Origin: Saprospiraceae bacterium UBA6168
GTDB lineage: Bacteria; Bacteroidota; Bacteroidia; Chitinophagales; Saprospiraceae
Length of the DNA: 17,945 nucleotides
Direction: 5' to 3'
Assembly (NCBI GenBank): GCA_002435785.1
Contig: DIUC01000054.1
Location: 1-17,945, forward strand
Shown here: positions 12,151 through 17,945 of the stretch, piece by piece
Numbering within the stretch: position 1 is the stretch's first letter
Layout: each line of letters begins with the position of its first letter
Program-made: the position numbers and the translations under genes
Notes under the pieces: model-generated
What the model saw: only the letters and a program-made list of their open reading frames with translations
Databases searched by the model: none
Told to the model about the DNA's origin: nothing

Positions 12151-13611
12151 CTATTGATTGGTTGGTGGTGCTGCTGGCGGAGCGCTTGGGGTGTTGTCCC
12201 GGTTTTCACCGCCGCCGCCTTCGCCTTGGTTTCCGCCACGGCCACGGCCACGGTTGCGGCCACCACGGTTACGACGTTTTTGGCGATCGCCGCCACCTTC
12301 ACCGCCGCCTTGACCACCTTGCCCCTCGGCACGAGGAGGGTGTGGGCCACGGGGTGGGCCTGATCGCTGGCCACCTGACCGCTGACCGCCAGCATATTGG
12401 CCGCCGGATTGCTGCTGGCCACCACGTTGCGACCTTCCGCCGCCCCGCTGCGAGGATGACCTGCCGTCGCCACCTCCACCGCCCTCAAGCCCTTCGGGCA
12501 AAGGCAGTATTTTCACTTTGAGGTCCATTAGTTTTTCAATGCGGTCGAATTTCTTGCGAGCCAATCGGTTCACCAGCGTCACGGCCATGCCCGTAGCGTC
12601 GGCACGGGCGGTGCGGCCAATGCGGTGAACGTAGTCTTCGGGGTCGCCCGGCACGTCGAAGTTGACGACTATTTCGATGCCCTTGATGTCAATCCCCCGA
12701 GAAAGCACGTCGGTGGCGACGAGGATGGGCATGGAGGCGTTCTTGAATGCCATGAGGGTGTCTTCCCGCTGCTGTTGCTCCAAGTCGGAGTGAATATCAG
12801 CGGACCTGAAGCCCTTGTTTTTGAGGTGGTTGTTCAGCTCCTTGACCGCTTTTTTCGTTCCGGCGAATATAAGCACCCGCTTGGTGGGGTCTTCCCGGCG
12901 GAGCAATAGCTCGATGAGCTTGTTCTTTTTTTCGTCGTCCACGAAATAGACGCCCTGGGTGATGCCAGCGGCAGGCTTGGAGATGGCGATGCTGATTTCC
13001 AGCGGACTGCGGAGCAGTGCCTGCGAGAACTTGCGGATTTCAGCGGGCATGGTTGCCGAAAACAGGAAGGTCTGCCGGGTGTTCGGTATCTTGTTGACGA
13101 TGGTCATGATGTCCTGAACAAATCCCATGTCGAGCATCCGGTCAGCTTCATCCAGCACGAGGTGGCGCACGGTGCTCAGGTCCACGTAACCCATTTGGAG
13201 GTGGGCGAGGAAGCGTCCGGGGGTTGCCACCACTACGTCCACACCTTTTTTCAAGGCCCGCATTTCCATTTCCATGGAATGGCCGTCACGGCCCCCATAG
13301 ATGGCGACCGAACTAACGGGCGTGAAATAGGAGAAACCCTCCAGTTGCTGGTCAACCTGAACGGCAAGTTCACGCGTCGGCTCCAGGATGATGGTGTCAA
13401 TACCTGCAATAGGCTCTGAGATAAGACGGTTCAGGATGGGAAGGAGGAAGGCAGCGGTTTTCCCGGTGCCTGTTTGGGCGCAAGCGAGTACGTCTTGCCC
13501 ATTCAGCAGGGCTGGTATCGCTTGTTCTTGAATGGGGGTGGCATCTTTAAAGCCCATGGAGTCCAAACCCTCCAATAGCGTGGGCGCCAATCCAAAGTCA
13601 GCAAACTTCAA
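12151..13611 (-). CDS. DEAD-box RNA helicase, RhlE-like, with RGG-rich C-terminal tail
   Basis: The 486-residue ATP-dependent RNA helicase has all motifs intact: Q motif (F6 and ATPIQEQ, 24-30), motif I AQTGTGKT (45-52), Ia PTRELA (78-83), TPGR (130-133), II DEAD (154-157), III SAT (185-187), V region ATDVLSRGID (299-308) and VI HRIGRTAR (329-336). From about residue 376 the protein is a low-complexity Gly/Arg/Gln tail ending in RNRGGRNRGRGRGG and a Pro-rich end, which should bind RNA non-specifically. Likely roles are ribosome assembly and RNA remodelling, including in the cold. The start is a TTG at 13611. No in-frame ATG or GTG lies upstream before a stop two codons away, and the next ATG (residue 19) would delete part of the Q motif. 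The pseudouridine synthase follows on the same strand. Confidence 0.95.
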   Translation of the reverse strand: MKFADFGLAPTLLEGLDSMGFKDATPIQEQAIPALLNGQDVLACAQTGTGKTAAFLLPILNRLISEPIAGIDTIILEPTRELAVQVDQQLEGFSYFTPVSSVAIYGGRDGHSMEMEMRALKKGVDVVVATPGRFLAHLQMGYVDLSTVRHLVLDEADRMLDMGFVQDIMTIVNKIPNTRQTFLFSATMPAEIRKFSQALLRSPLEISIAISKPAAGITQGVYFVDDEKKNKLIELLLRREDPTKRVLIFAGTKKAVKELNNHLKNKGFRSADIHSDLEQQQREDTLMAFKNASMPILVATDVLSRGIDIKGIEIVVNFDVPGDPEDYVHRIGRTARADATGMAVTLVNRLARKKFDRIEKLMDLKVKILPLPEGLEGGGGGDGRSSSQRGGGRSQRGGQQQSGGQYAGGQRSGGQRSGPPRGPHPPRAEGQGGQGGGEGGGDRQKRRNRGGRNRGRGRGGNQGEGGGGENRDNTPSAPPAAPPTNQ

Positions 13612-13674
13612 GGTTTAACTATTTAATTGATAAAAAATCTTGTCAAAAAACTTCCGTTTGCCATATCGGATGGG

Positions 13675-13715
13675 GTATTTTGAGGCCATTTATCTTGGAA
13701 GAATGCCTCAAATAC
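13675..13715. repeat. Inverted repeat in the dnaB-helicase spacer
   Basis: GTATTTTGAGGC (13675-13686) faces GCCTCAAATAC (13705-13715), an 11-bp stem with one bulged T and an 18-nt loop containing ATCTTGGAAGAAT. The arm core GCCTCAAA and the loop word TTGGAA also occur in the repeat at 8610-8697, so the two may be members of one element family. Confidence 0.6.
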
Positions 13716-13810
13716 GTCCTCCTTCTCACGGCAGGTTGAAATTCTGAAAGCTCACTTTTCTAAAAGCGGCGCAAGATTCACTTTTTTACCCAATTTTTCA
13801 AAGGAATTCG

Positions 13811-13824
13811 GTTCCCTTCGGAAC
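13811..13824 (-). terminator. Small hairpin just after dnaB
   Basis: GTTCC (13811-13815) pairs with GGAAC (13820-13824) around a 4-nt loop, 22 bases past the dnaB stop in the direction of transcription. No proper T-run follows, so it is at best a weak terminator or an RNA 3'-end stabiliser. The rest of the 234-base spacer (13612-13845) shows no gene. Confidence 0.25.
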
Positions 13825-13845
13825 GATCCATCAAATCGGTCAAGC

Positions 13846-15381
13846 TTAAAACGGAATATCTTCGTCATCGTTCATTTTTGAGGGCACGGTCATCACTTTT
13901 GAGGGTTCAAAAGGCGTGGCGAAGGGGTCGTGGCTTGGGAAACTGTCAAAGCTGGATTCCTCCAAGTCGCCGAACTTGGCATACTGGTCGGTGAAGCGCA
14001 GCTTGACGGTGTCGAGTGCGCCGTTCCGGTGCTTGGCTATGATGATTTCGGCAATGCCCTTGAGCGATTGGCCCGTTTCATCCTCCAAAATCTGATAGTA
14101 TTCTGGCCTATAGATAAAGGTTACGATGTCTGCATCCTGCTCGATGGCGCCGGATTCTCTCAAATCTGAAAGCTGTGGCCGCTTTGTGCCACCCCTGGTT
14201 TCCACTGCCCGGCTCAACTGCGAGAGGGCGATGACAGGCACGTTGAGTTCCTTGGCCATTGCCTTCAATGCCCGTGAGATGGAGCTGATTTCTTGTTCCC
14301 GGTTGGTGTTGCCCTTGCTGGAGTCCATGCCACCACTCATGAGCTGGAGGTAGTCAATGATGACCATCGAAATATTGTGCTGCATCTTGAGGCGGCGGCA
14401 CTTGGCCCGCAACTCAAAGATGTTGATGGCTGGGGTGTCGTCTATGAAAATGGGAGCTTCGCTGAGGCGCTCAATGGTGGTGTGGAGCTGTTGCCATTCG
14501 TATTCTTCGAGCTTACCGTTGCGGAGCTTGCTGCCCGCTATTTCTGCCTCCATCGAGATGAGGCGCTGCACCAACTGGGTGCTGGACATTTCCAAGGAAA
14601 ACAGTGCCACGCCCTTGTTGAAGTCCATCGCTGCATTTCGGGCGAGGGCAAGCACGTAGGAGGTTTTGCCCATACCCGGCCTCGCCGCCACGATGATGAG
14701 GTCGGAGGGCTGCCAGCCACTGGTAAGGCGGTCAAGTGCCGTGAATCCAGTCGGAACCCCCGTGAGGCCGTCCTCTTTGTTCTTGAGTTCTTCGAGGATT
14801 TTGAGGGTCTTGCTGGCCAGCTCGCCCATGCTGGAATACTGTCGGCTGAGGTTGTTCTGGGTCACATTGAAAAGGCCCTTTTCTGCATCGTCGAGTAGGG
14901 TAAAGACGTCGGTCGTGTCCTCGTAAGCGTCCCGGATGATTTGGGTGGAGACTTTGATAAGCTCCCTTTGAATATGCTTTTGGGCCACGATCCGGGCGTG
15001 GTACTCGATGTTGGCACTGGAACCCACCCGGTTGGTCATCTCCACCAAATAGTAGCCGCCGCCAATGGAATCAAGGTCGCCGGATTTTTTGAGTTCTTCG
15101 GTGACGGTGAGCAGGTCCACGGGGTGCGATTTTTCAAAAAGCCGCATGATGGCATGGAAGATGCGCTGGTGGGCATCCGTATAAAAACTCTCTGGCCGCA
15201 GGATGTCCAAAATGATGGGGAGGGCGTCCTTGTCGAGCATAAGGGCACCAAGCACGGCCTCTTCGAGCGGTATTGCTTGGGGTTGAACTTTCCCAAAAAC
15301 ATAGTCAGAAAGCTCGCCTTCTTGTCTGCGAAGCTTTGATTTGAGTTCCGAATTTTTCTTTGAAGGGTTGTTGTCAGCCAT
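13846..15381 (-). CDS. dnaB: Replicative DNA helicase DnaB
   Basis: Starting at the ATG at 15381 gives 511 residues. The N-terminal DnaB domain (about 36-140) opens with PQAIPLEEAVLGALMLD, and the linker helix region follows. The C-terminal RecA-like domain has Walker A ARPGMGKT (233-240), FSLEMS (261-266), Walker B IIDYLQL (341-347), SQLSRAVE (387-394), DLRESGAIEQDAD and the arginine-finger region AKHRNG (449-454). It forms the hexameric helicase at the replication fork. The C-terminus ends MNDDEDIPF, which looks like the acidic tip of SSB. An ATG at 15462 would add 27 residues but would remove the promoter-like -7 box at 15439-15446 from non-coding DNA, so the shorter start is preferred. 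Nothing suggests phage or plasmid origin. Confidence 0.97.
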   Translation of the reverse strand: MADNNPSKKNSELKSKLRRQEGELSDYVFGKVQPQAIPLEEAVLGALMLDKDALPIILDILRPESFYTDAHQRIFHAIMRLFEKSHPVDLLTVTEELKKSGDLDSIGGGYYLVEMTNRVGSSANIEYHARIVAQKHIQRELIKVSTQIIRDAYEDTTDVFTLLDDAEKGLFNVTQNNLSRQYSSMGELASKTLKILEELKNKEDGLTGVPTGFTALDRLTSGWQPSDLIIVAARPGMGKTSYVLALARNAAMDFNKGVALFSLEMSSTQLVQRLISMEAEIAGSKLRNGKLEEYEWQQLHTTIERLSEAPIFIDDTPAINIFELRAKCRRLKMQHNISMVIIDYLQLMSGGMDSSKGNTNREQEISSISRALKAMAKELNVPVIALSQLSRAVETRGGTKRPQLSDLRESGAIEQDADIVTFIYRPEYYQILEDETGQSLKGIAEIIIAKHRNGALDTVKLRFTDQYAKFGDLEESSFDSFPSHDPFATPFEPSKVMTVPSKMNDDEDIPF

Positions 15382-15438
15382 TTTTTTTTGATTTTCCGAT
15401 CCTTCGCACGGCATTGCATGGGGTCGGACACGAGACCA

Positions 15439-15446
15439 CAAAGTTA
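15439..15446 (-). promoter_or_regulatory. -7 box for dnaB
   Basis: CAAAGTTA on the plus strand reads TAACTTTG on the minus strand, an exact TAnnTTTG match 57 bases upstream of the dnaB ATG. No good -33 element is seen at the usual distance. Confidence 0.42.
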
Positions 15447-15489
15447 CTAAGAAATAAACCAAGGCTGTCGACCAGTTTTGCCAATTGCA

Positions 15490-15519
15490 TGTGGAAAATC
15501 AGGTACTATTTGTGGAAAC
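15490..15519 (+). promoter_or_regulatory. Pair of DnaA-box-like sites upstream of dnaB
   Basis: TGTGGAAAA (15490-15498) and TGTGGAAAC (15511-15519) differ by one and two bases from the DnaA-box consensus TGTGGATAA. They are in the same orientation, 21 bp apart (two helical turns), about 110-140 bases upstream of the dnaB start. A very AT-rich stretch (about 15520-15544) follows. Confidence 0.35.
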
Positions 15520-15744
15520 CTAATTTTTCAAAAAAAATATAAATGTTGCGACTGTCGAAAGACCCCACCCGATTGTCTTTCATCTTCCTGACTATCAATT
15601 TTTTAAAAAGAAGGCGGTCTTTACCACAATGCCAAAAAACATGCTCCGAAAAAGCAAGAAAGCTGTTGAAAAAATAGGACAACCTCAATTTATGTCAACG
15701 AGAAATTATTTTTTTTGCTTTACCTTGCCGCCGCTTAAGTGAAG

Positions 15745-15777
15745 GCTTTGTGGAGGAGGTTTTTCCACCTCCAAAGC
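15745..15777 (+). promoter_or_regulatory. GC-rich hairpin in the deoC leader
   Basis: GCTTT (15745-15749) pairs with AAAGC (15773-15777), and GGAGG (15752-15756) with CCTCC (15768-15772), plus GG with CC at the loop, with a 2-nt bulge and one mismatch. It lies 27 bases before the deoC ATG. It could be a leader control element or the end of an upstream transcript. Confidence 0.45.
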
Positions 15778-15804
15778 GTTCCCTCCTGTTCTTTACGAAA
15801 AATT

Positions 15805-16452
15805 ATGGACTTAGCTCGATTCATTGACGCAACAATTCTGAAACCCGACACGACGCTTGCCGATGTCAAGACTTTGTGCGAAGAAGCCAAACAATATGGT
15901 TTTGCGACGGTGTGCGTGCCCCCCTTCTTTGTGAAGGATGCCGTTAAAGCGCTGGAGGGAACCCCCGTCCATACCAGTACCGTGGTGGGCTTCCCGATGG
16001 GTTATTCTGCAACCCCGGCCAAGGTGGAGGAAATCAAAAAAGCCATTGACGAAGGTGCAACGGAGTTGGACTGCGTAATAAACCTTTGCGCCGTGAAAAG
16101 CAAGCAATGGAACTATGTGCGCAATGAAATGGACTCCATGGCGATGGCTTGCCAGATGCGCGGCAAAACCATCAAGGTCATCCTCGAAACCGGGTTGTTG
16201 AACGAAACGGAAGTAGCCAAGCTCTGTGAAATGGCAGCGGAAGTGAAGGTGAATTTCGTCAAAACCTCCACGGGTGTCAACGGGAAAGGAGCCACTGTGC
16301 CCATCGTTGCTTCGCTGCGCAAAAAATTGCCCGCATTTATCAAAATCAAAGCATCTGGTGGCATTCGTGAGCGTAAATTTGCTGAAGAGCTGATAGCCGC
16401 TGGTGCCGACCGCATAGGCACTTCTGCTGGCGTTGCCATTTTAAATGGTTGA
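15805..16452 (+). CDS. deoC: Deoxyribose-phosphate aldolase
   Basis: The 215-residue class I aldolase cleaves 2-deoxyribose 5-phosphate to glyceraldehyde 3-phosphate and acetaldehyde, in deoxynucleoside breakdown in the cytoplasm. The N-terminus IDATILKPDTT is typical. VGFPMGYSAT (61-70) and ELDCVIN (87-93, with the proton-relay aspartate D89) are followed by the Schiff-base lysine in FVKTSTG (K153). The second active-site lysine and phosphate-binding loop are in IKASGGIR (K182). The active site is complete and the length is normal. The ATG at 15805 was chosen over one at 15739 because the upstream 22 codons are a leader hairpin. The SPOR-domain gene follows after only 23 bases, so they form an operon. 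Confidence 0.96.
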   Translation: MDLARFIDATILKPDTTLADVKTLCEEAKQYGFATVCVPPFFVKDAVKALEGTPVHTSTVVGFPMGYSATPAKVEEIKKAIDEGATELDCVINLCAVKSKQWNYVRNEMDSMAMACQMRGKTIKVILETGLLNETEVAKLCEMAAEVKVNFVKTSTGVNGKGATVPIVASLRKKLPAFIKIKASGGIRERKFAEELIAAGADRIGTSAGVAILNG

Positions 16453-16475
16453 TTATCAATTAAATAAAAAAGGCC

Positions 16476-16874
16476 GTGAAAAAAATTATCCTTCTATTCC
16501 TCACGTTGGCCATTTGTTCTACCGCATCACAGGCACAGGGAAATATCAACGAAAAAGTGGACCCCAACATCACTGCCTTGATGAAGCGGTTTGTTGACAT
16601 CAACAAAAGCACGAAAACCATTGACGGTTGGCGAATACAAATATTGGCCACTACCGACCGTCAGCGTGTAGAGGACGCTTTGCAAAAATTCGTTTCTCTT
16701 TACCCAAACATCCCCGCAGATTGGGTGCAATCCAAACCATACTACAAGCTTCGGGCAGGTGCCTACACCTCCAAGCGAGAGGCAATCGCCATGCAATATT
16801 TGCTGAAAAACGACTATCCCACCGCCTATCCTGTACAGGACAACGAAATCAAACCAGAGGAGCTTATCAAATAG
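16476..16874 (+). CDS. Secreted SPOR-domain protein
   Basis: The 132-residue protein starts with GTG. It has a signal peptide (MKKIILLFLTLAICSTASQA, cleavage probably before QGNIN), a short linker, and a SPOR-type domain (about 50-125: GWRIQILATTDRQRVEDAL, then YYKLRAGAYTSKREA). SPOR domains bind glycan strands lacking stem peptides at division sites or sites of wall turnover, so the mature protein probably acts in the periplasm on peptidoglycan. There is no other domain. AAAAAAGG just before the GTG is one of the few Shine-Dalgarno-like sites in the window and supports this start. It sits between deoC and dapD; dapD makes the diaminopimelate precursor of the wall, so a shared link to peptidoglycan is plausible but not shown. 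Confidence 0.87.
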   Translation: MKKIILLFLTLAICSTASQAQGNINEKVDPNITALMKRFVDINKSTKTIDGWRIQILATTDRQRVEDALQKFVSLYPNIPADWVQSKPYYKLRAGAYTSKREAIAMQYLLKNDYPTAYPVQDNEIKPEELIK

Positions 16875-16938
16875 GGATGGGGAATGAGGAATCAGGAACG
16901 AAACCTGGCATCCCTCATCCCTCATCCCTCATCCCTAT
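16871..16938. repeat. Imperfect palindrome with four CATCCCT repeats between the SPOR gene and dapD
   Basis: CATCCCT occurs four times in tandem at 16909-16936. ATAGGGATG (16871-16879) is the exact complement of CATCCCTAT (16930-16938), and the intervening GAATGAGG and CAGG segments pair with the other repeats and with CCTG (16904-16907), giving an interrupted hairpin. The left arm includes the SPOR gene stop (16872-16874), and the right arm ends four bases before the dapD ATG. Confidence 0.7.
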
Positions 16939-16942
16939 ATTA

Positions 16943-17761
16943 ATGTCTCAATTAGAAAGTATCATCAACTCAGCATGGGACGACCGTTCCATGCTCAACG
17001 ACAAGTCGGTGCAAGAAGCCATTCGTCAGGTCGTTTCTTTATTGGACACCGGCAAGCTGAGGGTCGCTGAACCTACCGCAGACGGCGAATGGAAGGTGAA
17101 CGACTGGGTGAAAAAAGCGGTCATCCTCTACTTCCCCATCCAAAAAATGGAGACCATCGAAGCACCGCCTTTTGAGTTTCACGACAAGATTCCGCTCAAA
17201 AAAGGTTTTGCCAGCCAAGGCGTTCGGGTGGTGCCACATGCCATCGCCCGTCATGGCTGTTTCTTGGAGCCGGGCGTTATTTTGATGCCAAGCTACGTAA
17301 ACATTGGCGCTTATGTAGGTGCTGGCACAATGGTGGACACTTGGGCTACTGTAGGCTCTTGTGCCCAAATCGGCAAGAACGTACACCTGAGCGGGGGCGT
17401 GGGCATTGGCGGCGTATTGGAGCCACCACAGGCAGCACCCACCATTATCGAAGACGAATGTTTCATCGGCTCCCGCTGCATCGTGGTGGAGGGTGTTCGG
17501 GTGGAGCGGGAAACGGTGCTCGGCGCCAATGTGGTGCTCACGCAATCCACCCATATCATTGACGTAACTGGCGCAACACCCATTACCTACAAGGGAAGGG
17601 TGCCGGCCCGCTCGGTGGTCATTCCGGGCACTTATTCACGCCAATTTCCAGCGGGTGACTACGGCGTACCCTGTGCGCTGATTATCGGGAAACGGACGGA
17701 AAGCACAGATAAAAAAGTGTCGCTGAACGCTGCGCTGCGGGACTACGGGGTGGCGGTTTGA
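16943..17761 (+). CDS. dapD: 2,3,4,5-tetrahydropyridine-2,6-dicarboxylate N-succinyltransferase
   Basis: The 272-residue enzyme transfers succinyl from succinyl-CoA to tetrahydrodipicolinate in the succinylase branch of lysine and meso-diaminopimelate synthesis. The N-terminal helical domain (about 1-95) has WKVNDWVKKAVILYF (about 49-63). The middle is a left-handed beta-helix of hexapeptide repeats (VVPHAIARHGCFLEPGVILM, then PSYVNIGAYVGAGTMVDTWA and VGSCAQIGKNVHLSGGVGIG), with the typical GGVLEPPQAAP insert. The C-terminus includes PGTYSRQFPAGDYGVPCALI and the final LRDYG. The length is normal. The ATG at 16943 is preferred because upstream in-frame sequence overlaps the SPOR gene in another frame. 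It is the last gene of the deoC cluster and ends at a strong terminator. Confidence 0.97.
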   Translation: MSQLESIINSAWDDRSMLNDKSVQEAIRQVVSLLDTGKLRVAEPTADGEWKVNDWVKKAVILYFPIQKMETIEAPPFEFHDKIPLKKGFASQGVRVVPHAIARHGCFLEPGVILMPSYVNIGAYVGAGTMVDTWATVGSCAQIGKNVHLSGGVGIGGVLEPPQAAPTIIEDECFIGSRCIVVEGVRVERETVLGANVVLTQSTHIIDVTGATPITYKGRVPARSVVIPGTYSRQFPAGDYGVPCALIIGKRTESTDKKVSLNAALRDYGVAV

Positions 17762-17791
17762 GTGAAAAAGCGGCAAAAAATCAAAAACACA

Positions 17792-17822
17792 AAGCCCCGG
17801 CCATTGTAAATGGCCGGGGCTT
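17792..17822 (+). terminator. Strong terminator hairpin after dapD
   Basis: AAGCCCCGGCCATT (17792-17805) and AATGGCCGGGGCTT (17809-17822) form a perfect 14-bp stem with a GTA loop, 31 bases past the dapD stop. The following sequence is T-rich but broken (CTTCGTTTGTTTTT). Confidence 0.85.
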
Positions 17823-17898
17823 CTTCGTTTGTTTTTCGTTGAAAAAACACCTATTTGCTAACTGTTTATATCGAGAAAGGTGTAAAAAGTAAAAGAAA

Positions 17899-17931
17899 AC
17901 TACCCCTACCGCCCTGTGGTTTCGGGGTAGT
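17899..17931 (-). terminator. Terminator for a minus-strand gene beyond the right edge
   Basis: ACTACCCC (17899-17906) pairs with GGGGTAGT (17924-17931). Read on the minus strand the stem is followed by TTTTCTTTTACTTTTT, the form of an intrinsic terminator. It faces the dapD terminator, implying a convergent gene just outside the window. Confidence 0.6.
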
Positions 17932-17945
17932 CCCACACACTATTA

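Larger units (their letters stand above)
15382..15804. other. 423-base divergent spacer between dnaB and deoC
   Basis: No gene was found. It holds a -7 box for dnaB (15439-15446), two DnaA-box-like sites (15490-15519), an AT-rich stretch (about 15520-15544), a 7-bp inverted repeat GAAAGAC/GTCTTTC (15557-15563 with 15575-15581), and a leader hairpin before deoC (15745-15777). A 60-codon frame on the minus strand (15506-15688) has no recognisable features and is not called. The deoC promoter was not located with confidence; TTTACCTTG at about 15720-15727 is a partial match only. Confidence 0.6.

Noticed and set aside
15506..15688. 60-codon minus-strand open frame between dnaB and deoC
   Set aside because: It is aromatic-rich, in AT-rich DNA, with no recognisable family or initiation signal; it covers the DnaA-box-like and hairpin sites, which fit a regulatory spacer better.

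Overview
The window looks like a chromosomal segment of a Bacteroidota bacterium, probably related to the Saprospiria or Cytophagia; the sequence alone does not fix the genus. Three things support this: two secreted proteins end in type IX secretion (Por/T9SS) sorting domains, several genes carry Bacteroidota-type TAnnTTTG -7 boxes, and clear Shine-Dalgarno sites are mostly absent. Housekeeping genes include dnaB, deoC, dapD, an RsuA/RluB-type pseudouridine synthase and a DEAD-box helicase.

Region 1 (1-2750) is visibly AT-rich (23 G+C of 60 in 1381-1440, against 37 of 60 in 7741-7800) and looks like accessory DNA. All its genes are on the minus strand: a partial secreted or membrane hypothetical protein at the edge, a 456-base gap with a pair of oppositely oriented palindromes, and an overlapping two-gene operon. 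That operon encodes an AAA/ABC-type ATPase (RloA-like) and a TOPRIM-like RloB protein, a likely anti-phage defence module, with its own promoter and a palindromic operator-like site.

Region 2 (2747-3445) holds an orphan xisI between two degraded gene tails. Both tails resemble the C-terminus of a LytS/GHKL-type sensor kinase, so this looks like a rearranged boundary between accessory and core DNA.

Region 3 (3446-8538) holds a SAM methyltransferase and a secreted DUF1028 protein (minus strand). Divergent to them is a ~1040-residue secreted multidomain protein with a PKD domain, a glycoside-hydrolase-like domain and a T9SS tail. A 60-bp palindrome sits in frame inside that tail.

Region 4 (8539-10691, plus strand) holds a DUF423 membrane protein and an FGGY gluconokinase. 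Region 5 (10745-15381, minus strand) holds a pseudouridine synthase with a long basic disordered N-terminus, a DEAD-box helicase with an RGG-rich tail and a TTG start, and dnaB. Region 6 (15805-17761, plus strand) is a compact deoC - SPOR-domain protein - dapD cluster ending at a strong terminator, with a second terminator facing it for a gene beyond the window.

The spacers are unusually rich in structure: nested palindromes, a perfect 25-bp inverted repeat covering the stop codons of two convergent genes, short tandem repeats, and four G-free leaders directly before start codons. No rRNA, tRNA, CRISPR array or transposase gene was seen.
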